Shown here: piece after piece, positions 32,944-40,769 of the stretch
How the letters are laid out: every line of letters begins with the position of its first letter
Numbering within the stretch: the stretch's first letter is position 1
Source: Thermoproteota archaeon
Lineage (GTDB): Archaea; Korarchaeota; Korarchaeia; Korarchaeales; Korarchaeaceae
Direction of reading: 5' to 3'
Length of the DNA stretch: 40,769 nucleotides
NCBI GenBank assembly: GCA_027491435.1
Contig: JAOZFG010000040.1
Span: 1 to 40,769 of the forward strand
Program-made: the position numbers and the translations under genes
Notes under the pieces: generated by a model
Told to the model about the DNA's origin: nothing
Seen by the model: only the letters and a program-made list of their open reading frames with translations
Database searches by the model: none

Positions 32944-35900
32944 TTGAGGATTAGGAGCTCTGACCTGCTCAACAGACTGGGTTATGAGTACTACAGCTAT
33001 GTGGAGGAGGAGACCTCCCCTGAAAGCTCTAAGCTCAAGTTCTCGGACCTGATTCCCGAAATCAGGAACTCCAAGAAGGGTAGTAGACTAGCTGAGTTGC
33101 ACCTCTACTCCCATCAAGAAAAGAGTCTTAAGTCCCTCCGCGAGGGTAAGAACGTCATATTAATATCGGGAACCGGGAGCGGAAAGACTGAGGCCTGGTT
33201 CCTATACACGGCCACTTCGAGGGTTAAAACCCTTGTTGTGTATCCAACCCTGGCCCTTTCTAATGACCAGATTCAGAGGTTGAAGGATTACTCTCTAGCC
33301 TTAGGCCTGAAGGCCACAATACTGGACGCCTTGCACAGGAAGGAGCTGGTGAACCTCAAGGGGAGGAAGGGGGCTATAGCCGAGCTAGCTAGCTCCGACC
33401 TCGTAGTGACCAACCCTGCTTTCCTAATGTCGGATGTGAAGAGGTTGACTGCTGGCAGGTCTTACCTGGCCGACTTCATAAACCAACTCGAACTCCTGGT
33501 GATAGACGAGTTCGACTTCTACGGGCCTAGGGAGATAGCCCTGCTCCTCTCCTTGATCAAGATAATAAACTACTTCTCTGGGGGGGAATTGAGATTTGCT
33601 GTCCTGACAGCAACCTTAGGCAACCCAGAGGAGCTAGCGTCCTTCCTGACCTCAGTTAACGGGAGGGAAACTGAAGTCATAGTGGGTAAGCCGTTTAGGC
33701 TGAGGAACACGGTTTACGTTGTATTAGGAAAGAACATGAAGTCCCTTTGGGAGGTACTTAAACAAAGCTTAGACCTAGTGAAAAAGCACGTTTTAGGTGA
33801 GGAGGAGCCTAAGTTAGGTGAGGATATCCTAGAAGCTTTGCTGGATTACGAGAAGTTCAAGTCGGAGGCTTATAAAGTTGTTGAAGCCCTCAGGTCCATA
33901 GGGGTTGACGCCCCTTACCCAGGAATGGACCCCGTTGAGCTCCTCAGGGAGTACGCTGAGGACGACGGGGTCACCCTGGTGTTCACTAGGGGGATAAGGT
34001 CCGCTGAGCAGGTCAGGAGAAGGCTTGAGGAGGAGGTTCCTGGGCTGGTGGCCTCCCACCATCACCTGGTCTCCAAGACACAGAGGGAGGAGATAGAGAG
34101 GCTAGCTAGGGAGGGCGAGCTGAAGATCCTGATAAGTCCTAGAACCCTGTCTCAGGGGCTGGACATAGGAACTGTTGTGAGGGTAGTCCACCTAGGCCTC
34201 CCAGAGAGCGTAAGGGAGTTCAAGCAAAGGGAAGGTAGGAAGGGGAGAAGGAAAGAGATTAAGTTCACTGAGACAGTGATAATCCCTCAATCTCCCTGGG
34301 ATAGGGAACTCCTGCAGAGGGGTATAGAGGCCCTCAAGGAGTGGGTCAGCCTCCCCCTGGAAGTAGCGCTGGTAAACCCTTACAACAAGTACTCCAAGCT
34401 CTTCGAGGCACTCTTCAAGGTTAAGCACCCTAGCCTGAGGGGAAAGCTTGAGGAGGACGAATACGAACTTCTAAAGAGGTTGGGGTTGATTAAGGCTGGA
34501 GAGCTTACCGATAAGGGTAAGAGAGCCTGGAACTACCTAAACTTCTACGAGTTCGGCCCTCCCTTCGGCTTCAAAAGGGTGATGAGAGCAGGCCCCTCCG
34601 ACAAGTACTTGGAGGACATAGGCCACTGCGACCTGGTGGAAAAGTTTCAGCCGGGGAGCTTCGACTACGGAAACGACGGCGTAGTCACAGGGTTCCTGAG
34701 GAGAGGGTCTATCATAACTGGGATCGTTGAGGAGCCGATAGACGAATCGGTCCTCAACCACTACGACTTCTTAGCTCACACCCTGGAGGAGTACTACAAG
34801 ACCAAGTTCGAGTGGAGGGAACCCCCCAGCATACTCTCAGATTATTATAAGGGAAGGCTGGCCAGCGAGGTCATATGCGTTGTGGACCCCCCAACCAGGG
34901 GGTTTGGCGTGAAGACTAAGGCCCCCAACAGGGTCTATTGGATAGTGACCTCCTCAAAGTCCAGGCCTTTCATAACAGAGGATGGGAAGACCGTGCTATT
35001 AAGGGATAGAAAGAGCATACCCGTCATAGGCCCCACGGGGGGCGTTTACAGGGATTACACCTACGGGTTCGCTGTGGAGGTAGACCCCTCAGAGGATATG
35101 AGCTGGGCCAGGATAGGGCTGGCCGTCATGAAGTTGGTCATGAGGAAACGCCTCAACATCCCAGTGGACGCCTTGGAGTACGAGATATCCAACCTGGGGG
35201 ATAAGAAGCTGCTGATAGTGCACGAGCCTGAGTCGGCTGGCCTAATAGAGCAGATGGACTGGAGCTCGCTGAGGAGGGCCATATCTGAGTACAAGCCAGA
35301 CGAGCTAGACGAGGTGCTTCTAATGCTGATAGACGAGAAGGCCCACTTCGAGTTCGTATCCTCTGGTATGGAGTGGAGGCTAGCCCTTAAGTCCGCTGAG
35401 AGGATGGTTGACTACGTCATTTCCACCCAGAGAATAAGGTTGACGCTAGAGGGGCTGGAGTTCCATATACCTAGGCCCAGCAAGGCTCTGAAGGTCGCTA
35501 GCCTTGAGGTAATCTCCTTAGGGCTGAGCGAGTCTTTGTCGCTGGGGGGTATAGCTATTTATGATGGAAATGATGTGAGCGTCGACGTGGTGGTCAGGGA
35601 GATCTTTCAGAGTCCCCAGGTGGAGCTGAGCCTCTTAAATGAGGTGATAAACTCCGGCTTTAAGGTGGTGGTCTGGGACCTCCAGTCAACCCTAAATGAC
35701 CTCTCCTCTCTGGGGATGAAGTCCATCCAATACATGTTAATGGGCCTGCACGCTGAGAACAGGGTTTACAGCCTTAAGGGGTTGGTCGAGGAGAAGCTCG
35801 GCAAGCCCGTGCCTCCTGAGGAGCTCCTATCCTCCTTTGGGGAAATGGAATACAGGTTGAAGGACGTGCTGGCTGAGTTCAAGAAGTCAAAGGGCATACT

Positions 35901-36021
35901 GGAGGAGAGGGGTTTCCACCAGTGGCCTAGGTTCACTAAGTTCCTCCGGGAGAAGTTGAAAAAGGTTTTGGAAGACAGGGCCAGGGCCACGTACCTAGTC
36001 TACTTGGCCCTAGGTCAGTAG
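32944..36021 (+). CDS. SF2 helicase, divergent MrfA/Hrq1-like, with extra C-terminal domain
   Basis: 1025 residues. Helicase motifs: SGTGSGKT (75-82), DEFD (188-191), TATLGNPEELASF and QREGRKGRR (428-436). The layout after the motor resembles MrfA/Hrq1 enzymes: FQPGSFDYGNDGVVTGF near 575 and HEPESAGL (760-767) look like parts of a DUF1998/MZB-like region, but without its four zinc cysteines. Residues about 850-950 (SLEVISLGLSES, GGIAIYDGND, VVWDLQSTLNDLSSLG, SLKGLVEEKLG) recall a DEDD exonuclease with a damaged first Asp, which is a tentative reading. TTG start with a G-rich site. It follows the HerA-NurA-MR genes and Hsp20 and probably acts in DNA repair. Confidence 0.8.
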   Translation: MRIRSSDLLNRLGYEYYSYVEEETSPESSKLKFSDLIPEIRNSKKGSRLAELHLYSHQEKSLKSLREGKNVILISGTGSGKTEAWFLYTATSRVKTLVVYPTLALSNDQIQRLKDYSLALGLKATILDALHRKELVNLKGRKGAIAELASSDLVVTNPAFLMSDVKRLTAGRSYLADFINQLELLVIDEFDFYGPREIALLLSLIKIINYFSGGELRFAVLTATLGNPEELASFLTSVNGRETEVIVGKPFRLRNTVYVVLGKNMKSLWEVLKQSLDLVKKHVLGEEEPKLGEDILEALLDYEKFKSEAYKVVEALRSIGVDAPYPGMDPVELLREYAEDDGVTLVFTRGIRSAEQVRRRLEEEVPGLVASHHHLVSKTQREEIERLAREGELKILISPRTLSQGLDIGTVVRVVHLGLPESVREFKQREGRKGRRKEIKFTETVIIPQSPWDRELLQRGIEALKEWVSLPLEVALVNPYNKYSKLFEALFKVKHPSLRGKLEEDEYELLKRLGLIKAGELTDKGKRAWNYLNFYEFGPPFGFKRVMRAGPSDKYLEDIGHCDLVEKFQPGSFDYGNDGVVTGFLRRGSIITGIVEEPIDESVLNHYDFLAHTLEEYYKTKFEWREPPSILSDYYKGRLASEVICVVDPPTRGFGVKTKAPNRVYWIVTSSKSRPFITEDGKTVLLRDRKSIPVIGPTGGVYRDYTYGFAVEVDPSEDMSWARIGLAVMKLVMRKRLNIPVDALEYEISNLGDKKLLIVHEPESAGLIEQMDWSSLRRAISEYKPDELDEVLLMLIDEKAHFEFVSSGMEWRLALKSAERMVDYVISTQRIRLTLEGLEFHIPRPSKALKVASLEVISLGLSESLSLGGIAIYDGNDVSVDVVVREIFQSPQVELSLLNEVINSGFKVVVWDLQSTLNDLSSLGMKSIQYMLMGLHAENRVYSLKGLVEEKLGKPVPPEELLSSFGEMEYRLKDVLAEFKKSKGILEERGFHQWPRFTKFLREKLKKVLEDRARATYLVYLALGQ

Positions 36022-37223
36022 ACGGGGACCATACCATCTATCAACCTGTTGACGAACTCCCCTATGTTCTCTATCTCCCTGGCCAGTATGTCCTCTACCC
36101 TCTCCTTAACCGACTTGAAGTCCTCCTCCGTGTAAACTTCGGCTGCGGCCATGGCCGGGTCGTTTATCGGAACCCCTATCTTGCTGAGCAACCACACGTA
36201 GACTTCCTGAACCTCAGGCACCTCCTCCACTATCTTCCTAGCTATCTCGTGGGTGTAAGCGTTGTATATCTTTCCTACGTGGCTTATCGGGTTCTTGCCG
36301 GCAGCCGCCTCCGAGCTCCTAGGCCTCATCAGGGGGATCACCCCATTTACTCCGTTACCCCTTCCGACTTGTCCTGAGTCGCCTCCCTCGGCTGAGGTGC
36401 CTAGGACCGTGAGGTAAACTCCATGGACGCCCCTGCCCCTGACGTCCAAGGTGTTCAGGTGGACGGTAATTTCGTCAAACTGGTCTGAGTACCTCTCGTT
36501 CAGGAAGGCCACTATCCTCTCCTTCACCTCCTCCTTCTTCCTGAAGTAATCGTTTTCAGACTCAATAAACCTGTCCACGAAGGCCATGGCTATAGTCAGA
36601 TCTAGGTGGCCGTTATGCCTGCTTCCCATTATCTTTATATCCTCACCGGTCTCAGGATAAGACTTCTTGAACTCCGGTGAGTTCAGGTACCTCTCGAGTT
36701 CGAGGACCACCTTCTCGGTCCTAGACAGGGGGGCATAGCCGACAGCTGCTGAAGTATCATTAGCCCCCTTGACCTGCTCTCCCCTCCTGAATATGTCCGT
36801 AAGTTCAGCGCTACCTGGCTTTAGCTCTACCTGGTACCTCACGTGTTCATCCGGGTCCACGAACCTTAGGTTCTCCTTGATCCAGTGCTTAGCAGCGTTT
36901 ATCACTATCTCCTCAACGGAGATAACCTCCCCCATGAACTCAGTCGTGGCCCTGTCCCCGAAGACTATGAGCATAGGACTTACTACTTCCCCTCCCCCGA
37001 ACTTGGGGTTCGTCACTCCGGCAGCTAGTAAGGACTTGTCTGCGTTGTAATGCAGGATGCCCCCAAACCTCCGCATATATTCCTTGTTTAGCTCTAGAGC
37101 TACCCTCTCCATTATGCCGTCGGTCATCGTGTCGGGATGCCCCAGGCCCTTCCTCTCGACTATCTCAATGGGCTGTCTGTCCATGGGAATCCTGTTGCAC
37201 CGAGAAACCTTGATAAGCCCCAT
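36015..37223 (-). CDS. mat: Archaeal S-adenosylmethionine synthetase
   Basis: 402 residues of the archaeal MAT type, which is unlike bacterial MetK: ERKGLGHPDTMTDGIMERV, HYNADKSLLAAG, IMGSRHNGHLDLTIAMAFVD and TSAEGGDSGQVGRGNGVNG. It makes AdoMet from methionine and ATP. ATG 37223 is favoured over GTG 37232, which would lie near the expected transcript start (weak TATA around 37244-37255). Its neighbour across the divergent promoter is a radical SAM gene, an AdoMet user; the link may be fortuitous. The end overlaps the helicase by 7 nt. Confidence 0.95.
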   Translation of the reverse strand: MGLIKVSRCNRIPMDRQPIEIVERKGLGHPDTMTDGIMERVALELNKEYMRRFGGILHYNADKSLLAAGVTNPKFGGGEVVSPMLIVFGDRATTEFMGEVISVEEIVINAAKHWIKENLRFVDPDEHVRYQVELKPGSAELTDIFRRGEQVKGANDTSAAVGYAPLSRTEKVVLELERYLNSPEFKKSYPETGEDIKIMGSRHNGHLDLTIAMAFVDRFIESENDYFRKKEEVKERIVAFLNERYSDQFDEITVHLNTLDVRGRGVHGVYLTVLGTSAEGGDSGQVGRGNGVNGVIPLMRPRSSEAAAGKNPISHVGKIYNAYTHEIARKIVEEVPEVQEVYVWLLSKIGVPINDPAMAAAEVYTEEDFKSVKERVEDILAREIENIGEFVNRLIDGMVPVY

Positions 37224-37296
37224 GAGCGACACCGCAAAACCGGCATATTCATAATTGATAAACTTCTCTACTCGCTGATTACTGAGAGGTGGTTTA

Positions 37297-38352
37297 ATGC
37301 TCTACATACTCTTCACCACCGGCGCTTGCAACCTAAGGTGCACCTACTGCGGCGGCAGTATACCCAGGGAGTTAGTACCTTGGAGCATAAGTTACAGCGT
37401 TGAGGAGCTAAGAAAGTTTATTGGCAAGGATCCAGACCCCATAATAGCTTTCTACGGGGGAGAGCCCCTTCTAAATCCCGACTTCATCATGGAGGTGATG
37501 GACTCCCTCGAGGCCAAGTTCGTGATACAGACTAACGGAACCCTCGTTAAGAGGTTGCCCGTGGACTACTGGATGAGATTTGACGCTGTGCTCATGTCAA
37601 TAGATGGTAGAAAGGAGGTCAACGACCTCTATAGGGGGAAGGGGAATTATGATAGGGTAGTGGAGGCAGCTAAGTGGCTGAAGGAAATGGGCTTCAAGGG
37701 CGACCTGATAGCTAGGATGGCCTTATGGTATGCGAGCGACGTCTACGAGGACGTGAAACACTTGCTTTACCTGGGCCCCTTCGATCACGTTCACTGGCAG
37801 CTCAACGTGGTTTGGACCGAGAGGTGGGACTTTGAGGGGTGGGCTAGGAGCTCTTACCTTCCTGGGATAAAGAAGCTGGTAGACCTCTGGATTGAGGAGA
37901 TGGGGAAGGGAGTAGTTCTGGGAATAGTCCCCTTCCTGGGGATAATGAAGGTTGAATTGTTCAACGAGTGGACGGCCCCTCCTTGCGGGGCTGGGGTGGA
38001 GTCCTTCTCTGTACTGCCTGACGGCAGGATACTGGCATGTCCTATAGCCTTCGACGTGAGCTGGTCACTAGTAGGGGACTTAAGAAGGGGGATAGAGAGG
38101 AAGGTTTTCATAGGAGAGCCCTGCACTTCCTGCCCTTACTTCAAGTACTGCGGTGGGAGGTGCCTTTACGCATACAAGGAGAGGCTCTGGGGGGAGGAGG
38201 GGTTCAGGTCCATTTGCGACATCACCAAGAGGACAATTGACTACGTCCTCTCAGCCAAGAAGAGGATACTTTCCCTGATTAGGGAAGGCGTGATAACCAA
38301 AGAACAGCTTTACTACCCCCCGTTTAACAACACTACTGAGATAATACCATAG
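37297..38352 (+). CDS. Radical SAM/SPASM protein, AF1577-like putative peptide-modifying enzyme
   Basis: 351 residues. The 4Fe-4S cluster triad is Cys11, Cys15 and Cys18 in GACNLRCTYCGG. AFYGGEPLLNP and IQTNGTLV follow as in radical SAM barrels. A C-terminal SPASM-type domain has PPCGAGVESF, DGRILACPIAF, then CTSCPYFKYCGGRC for auxiliary clusters. Size and pattern fit the TIGR04084 (AF1577) family, labelled as putative peptide-modifying. No precursor peptide gene is evident nearby: gaps on either side are 73 and 11 nt. GAGAGGTGG is the ribosome-binding site. It heads a same-strand run with an HTH regulator and a methyltransferase. Confidence 0.85.
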   Translation: MLYILFTTGACNLRCTYCGGSIPRELVPWSISYSVEELRKFIGKDPDPIIAFYGGEPLLNPDFIMEVMDSLEAKFVIQTNGTLVKRLPVDYWMRFDAVLMSIDGRKEVNDLYRGKGNYDRVVEAAKWLKEMGFKGDLIARMALWYASDVYEDVKHLLYLGPFDHVHWQLNVVWTERWDFEGWARSSYLPGIKKLVDLWIEEMGKGVVLGIVPFLGIMKVELFNEWTAPPCGAGVESFSVLPDGRILACPIAFDVSWSLVGDLRRGIERKVFIGEPCTSCPYFKYCGGRCLYAYKERLWGEEGFRSICDITKRTIDYVLSAKKRILSLIREGVITKEQLYYPPFNNTTEIIP

Positions 38353-38363
38353 GGTGATCCTTC

Positions 38364-38648
38364 TTGAACTGGGAAGAGGTTTTGGTTGAGGCTTTTAAAA
38401 ATGAAACCAGGTTGAGGATCATCAAGGTTCTGGCATCTGGCAGGAAGAACATAAGCAGGATAGTCAGAGAGACCGGCAAATCTTACGTTTCAGTTGAGAG
38501 GAACCTTGAAGGTTTGAGGAATGCGGGCATAGTGAGGGAAAGCAGGTTAGGGAGGATTAGGCTTTATGAGCTGAGCGATGATGAATATGTGAGGAGAATA
38601 CTGGGGTGTATATTAGGTGTCGTGGGAGGAGTTCGACAGGATAGCTGA
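38364..38648 (+). CDS. ArsR-like winged-helix regulator
   Basis: 94 residues: VEAFKNETRLRIIKVLASGR, then NISRIVRETGKSYVSVERNL, then a wing (AGIVRESRLGRIRLYELSDD). This is a one-domain winged-helix of the ArsR/archaeal type with no metal-binding cysteines at the usual positions. Start is TTG at 38364, 11 nt after the radical SAM stop. Its end overlaps the methyltransferase by 32 nt, so it is probably the local regulator of this run. Confidence 0.82.
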   Translation: MNWEEVLVEAFKNETRLRIIKVLASGRKNISRIVRETGKSYVSVERNLEGLRNAGIVRESRLGRIRLYELSDDEYVRRILGCILGVVGGVRQDS

Positions 38649-39216
38649 GAAATACGACAGGTGGTACGAGGAACACTTAGACGTTTACGAGATCGAGCTA
38701 AGCTGTCTCAGGAGTTTTAAGTGGCAGAACCCTGCTTTGGAGGTTGGGGTTGGTACTGGCAGATTTTCCTCAGCGCTGAGAATTGATATGGGGCTTGACG
38801 CCGCCCTAAGGCCTTTAATGATGGCCAGGGCCAGGAGGACTGAGGTGGTGCAGGGGCTTGCCGAGCGCCTCCCCTTTAGGGAGTCAGCATTTAACTCCGT
38901 ATTTTTCATAACATCCCTGTGCTTTCTGGACCCAGAGAAATCCTTGAGAGAGGCTTACAGAGTCTTGAAACCTGGTGGCAGGCTAATCATCTGCATAATC
39001 CCCAGGGATTCTCCTTTAGGGCAGGAGTATTCTTCAAGAGGGGAGAAGAGCGTATTCAGGTATGCCAGCTTCCTGTCTATTACAGAAATTTTCGAGATGG
39101 GGGAAGACCTTGGAATGGAAGTTGAAGCGATCTGTGAAACCCTATTCTCAAGAGGTAGGCCATGTTTTTCTTGCGTTGAGATGAAAAAGGGTAAAAGGTC
39201 CCCGAGCCCTAAATAG
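38617..39216 (+). CDS. Class I SAM-dependent methyltransferase
   Basis: 199 residues. Motif I is ALEVGVGTGRFSSAL, motif II an acidic GLDAALRPLMMA, then AERLPFRESAFNSVFFITSL and AYRVLKPGGRLIICIIPRDS, the Methyltransf_11 pattern of small-molecule and quinone-type enzymes. The C-terminus has RPCFSCVEMKKG. Substrate unknown. GTG at 38617 overlaps the regulator; the stop is one base before the next gene. Confidence 0.87.
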   Translation: MSWEEFDRIAEKYDRWYEEHLDVYEIELSCLRSFKWQNPALEVGVGTGRFSSALRIDMGLDAALRPLMMARARRTEVVQGLAERLPFRESAFNSVFFITSLCFLDPEKSLREAYRVLKPGGRLIICIIPRDSPLGQEYSSRGEKSVFRYASFLSITEIFEMGEDLGMEVEAICETLFSRGRPCFSCVEMKKGKRSPSPK

Positions 39217-39217
39217 T

Positions 39218-39760
39218 ATGCCGGACGTGTTGCTTGTCGTAGACGTCCAACCCGTGTTCAAGGAAGTAATACCCAACTTCGAGGGCCTGTTGAGGAGGAT
39301 CGAGCTATCAGCAAGGGCATTCAAGGAGCTTGGATTCTCAATAGTGGGCACTGAACAGTATCCGGAGAAGTTTGGGGAGACGCCTGAGCCGCTCAGAGGC
39401 CTTTTCGACCACGTCATCAGGAAGATGACATTTAACGCTTTTCTAGAGCCCAGCTTCCTGGAGGTTTTGGGGGAGATTTCCCCTGAAGCCCTTTACATAT
39501 CTGGAATAGAGACCCACATATGCGTCTACCAAACGTCAGTTAGCGCCTTAGAAAAGGGGTACAGGACCTACTTGCTCAGGGACCTAACAGCCTCGTTCAG
39601 GGGTTTAGAAGAGAATGTAGCAGTGGAGGACCTCAGGATCAGGGGAGTCAGGATAACAACCTCAGAATCAGTTATTTATGAGAGGGTAGCAGATCCCAGG
39701 AGGGACGTCTTCAAGAGGGTGCTTCCCCTGGTCAAGGAAATGAGAAAAGTGGGTCAGTAA
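39218..39760 (+). CDS. Isochorismatase-like cysteine hydrolase
   Basis: 180 residues with the complete catalytic set of the family: Asp9 in VVDVQ, Lys69 in IRKMTFNAF and Cys102 in GIETHICVYQTS. Relatives hydrolyse nicotinamide, isochorismate, N-carbamoyl compounds or are of unknown use; the exact substrate is not readable here. ATG follows the methyltransferase stop by one base. The last 7 nt overlap the convergent PKD gene. Confidence 0.88.
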   Translation: MPDVLLVVDVQPVFKEVIPNFEGLLRRIELSARAFKELGFSIVGTEQYPEKFGETPEPLRGLFDHVIRKMTFNAFLEPSFLEVLGEISPEALYISGIETHICVYQTSVSALEKGYRTYLLRDLTASFRGLEENVAVEDLRIRGVRITTSESVIYERVADPRRDVFKRVLPLVKEMRKVGQ

Positions 39761-40769
39761 TCGCTGACGTCCCACGGATTTCTTCTCCTTTTAACGGGCC
39801 TCTCCCTCACTTTTCTCCTCTTGACTTTAGCTGGCTTAGTGGCCTTTCTCCTCCTCTCCAGCTGGTACATTATTTCTGCCCTCTCAGCTAGTCCTTCAGG
39901 CCCTTTCCTAGACTCCCTGTAGGCCAACAAGGCAGTAGAACCCACGACTAAACCTCCTACTATGAGGGCTTCATTACCCATGCCCATGACTGAGCTGGCG
40001 CTTGTCGGAACCGTGACGTTCACCTTCCTCACTACCCAGCTGGACCAAGCCCCCCTCTCATCCCTAACCCTGAACTTTACGGTGTAGACCCCTGATTTGT
40101 CGTAGACGTGCTCTATCCTTTTATGAGGTATAAGGTTACCCTCCAGCCTACCATCCTGTGACGTCCCGTCGCCGAAGTCCCACTGATAATAGACTACCTG
40201 TCCATCAGGGTCGCTACCGCTTCCGACCACTATTAACCTGTTTCCCCCTTCGAGGAGGAAGCTTACTACAGATGCTTTGGGCGGCTTATTGCCCCTAACA
40301 GCGATGGAGAACTTGTAGACGTTTGACTTAGCCCCTTCAGGGTCGGTGACGTAGACCTTTATCTCGTATGTACCGGGCTTTGAATAAGCATGCTTAACTA
40401 GGGCGGGCCCTTTCTTACTAGTTCCATCCCCTAGGTCCCAGTAGAAAGTTACCTGTTTGCCCTCTGGATCGTAGGCAGTAGCCCTGAACTCGACCTCCTG
40501 GCTTACCTCTATCTTGGTTGGTGAGTATTCCACCTTTTCTATAACAGGGGGCTTGTTCTTGGGCGGAGGGGGAGGCGGGCTACTTACAAATATAGTTAAG
40601 CTGACAGGAGGCGATAGCTCTCCTTTGTTGTCCTTGACCCTTAAGACTACTTTGTACTCACCTGGCTTGGAATAGGAATGAGTCACCTTGGAGTAGGCTC
40701 CCTTCACGCTCTCTTTCTTGCCGTCACCGAAGTCCCAAATCATCTCCACTACATTACCGTCAGAGTCCA
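39754..40769 (-). CDS. PKD-repeat cell-surface protein, C-terminal part (partial)
   Basis: The frame is open through the right edge; it reads DSDGNVVEMIWDFGDG at the margin, so the GTG at 40749 is not the real start. At least three PKD-like repeats are visible (IWDFGDG, FYWDLGDGTS and YQWDFGDGTS, each followed by a YSKPG or YDKSG turn). A Pro-rich linker lies between the first two. The C-terminus has one TM helix (ALIVGGLVVGSTALLAY) and a strongly basic tail of about 50 residues, so the repeats face outside and the tail the cytoplasm. Likely an adhesion or surface scaffold protein. Confidence 0.88.
   Translation of the reverse strand, partial: DSDGNVVEMIWDFGDGKKESVKGAYSKVTHSYSKPGEYKVVLRVKDNKGELSPPVSLTIFVSSPPPPPPKNKPPVIEKVEYSPTKIEVSQEVEFRATAYDPEGKQVTFYWDLGDGTSKKGPALVKHAYSKPGTYEIKVYVTDPEGAKSNVYKFSIAVRGNKPPKASVVSFLLEGGNRLIVVGSGSDPDGQVVYYQWDFGDGTSQDGRLEGNLIPHKRIEHVYDKSGVYTVKFRVRDERGAWSSWVVRKVNVTVPTSASSVMGMGNEALIVGGLVVGSTALLAYRESRKGPEGLAERAEIMYQLERRRKATKPAKVKRRKVRERPVKRRRNPWDVSDY

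Noticed and set aside
37233-37296. A precursor peptide gene upstream of the radical SAM gene
   Set aside because: The 64-73 nt gap has to hold two divergent promoters and shows no plausible start and peptide.
1-40769. CRISPR arrays, tRNA or rRNA genes, tandem repeats
   Set aside because: No regularly spaced repeats, cloverleaf-like segments or rRNA-like sequence were noticed in the gaps; a covariance-model scan was not possible, so a missed small RNA cannot be excluded.

Overview
The window is chromosomal DNA from an archaeon. Support comes from archaeal-type information genes (ribosomal protein L10e, exosome Csl4, RpoL, TFS, the NurA-HerA-Mre11-Rad50 set, archaeal AdoMet synthetase, aCPSF2-type nuclease, AglB/STT3), ADP-forming acetyl-CoA synthetase, Arg codons dominated by AGG/AGA, and TATA boxes about 26 nt upstream of starts, often with no 5' leader. 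A thermophilic TACK-group archaeon, perhaps Korarchaeota-like, is my best guess. The sequence alone does not prove the lineage.

Layout. 1-3588 is an accessory-looking left end. It holds a DDE-transposase-like fragment running off the edge, then a four-gene cassette: a small exported protein, MacB/LolC-like permease 1, ABC ATPase and MacB/LolC-like permease 2. The first half of the cassette is clearly AT-richer than the rest. 3547-4143 is a CDP-alcohol phosphatidyltransferase. 4195-10699 is a long plus-strand run of information and glycosylation genes: trmJ-like, rpl10e, METTL5-like methylase, csl4, DUF2067, rpoL, aglB and an unusual long nucleoside diphosphate kinase. 10820-15219 has an HTH regulator, a class III aminotransferase and the argG-argH pair. 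15343-19011 has an RPA-like OB protein, TFS, a NYN protein, a DUF373 membrane protein and a COG1340 coiled-coil protein. 19202-25840 has an MgtE-like transporter, a membrane PH-domain protein, a V4R protein, aCPSF2, a tRNA-binding protein, PspA with a membrane-anchored winged-helix partner, and the ADP-forming acyl-CoA synthetase alpha subunit.

25917-36021 is the DNA-repair block nurA-herA-mre11-rad50, followed by an Hsp20 and a 1025-residue SF2 helicase. The helicase looks like a divergent MrfA/Hrq1 relative with an extra C-terminal domain. 36015-37223 is AdoMet synthetase on the opposite strand. 37297-39760 is a plus-strand run of radical SAM/SPASM protein, winged-helix regulator, methyltransferase and cysteine hydrolase. 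39754 to the right edge is a partial PKD-repeat surface protein.

Two genome-scale habits stand out. All nine convergent gene pairs abut or overlap at their 3' ends (eight overlap by 4 to 42 nt, one abuts). Several divergent pairs appear to share one palindromic TATA element. Two genes (HTH regulator and argG) have no ATG/GTG/TTG start consistent with their conserved N-termini. No rRNA, tRNA or CRISPR array was recognised, and no stretch longer than about 300 bases lacks a gene.
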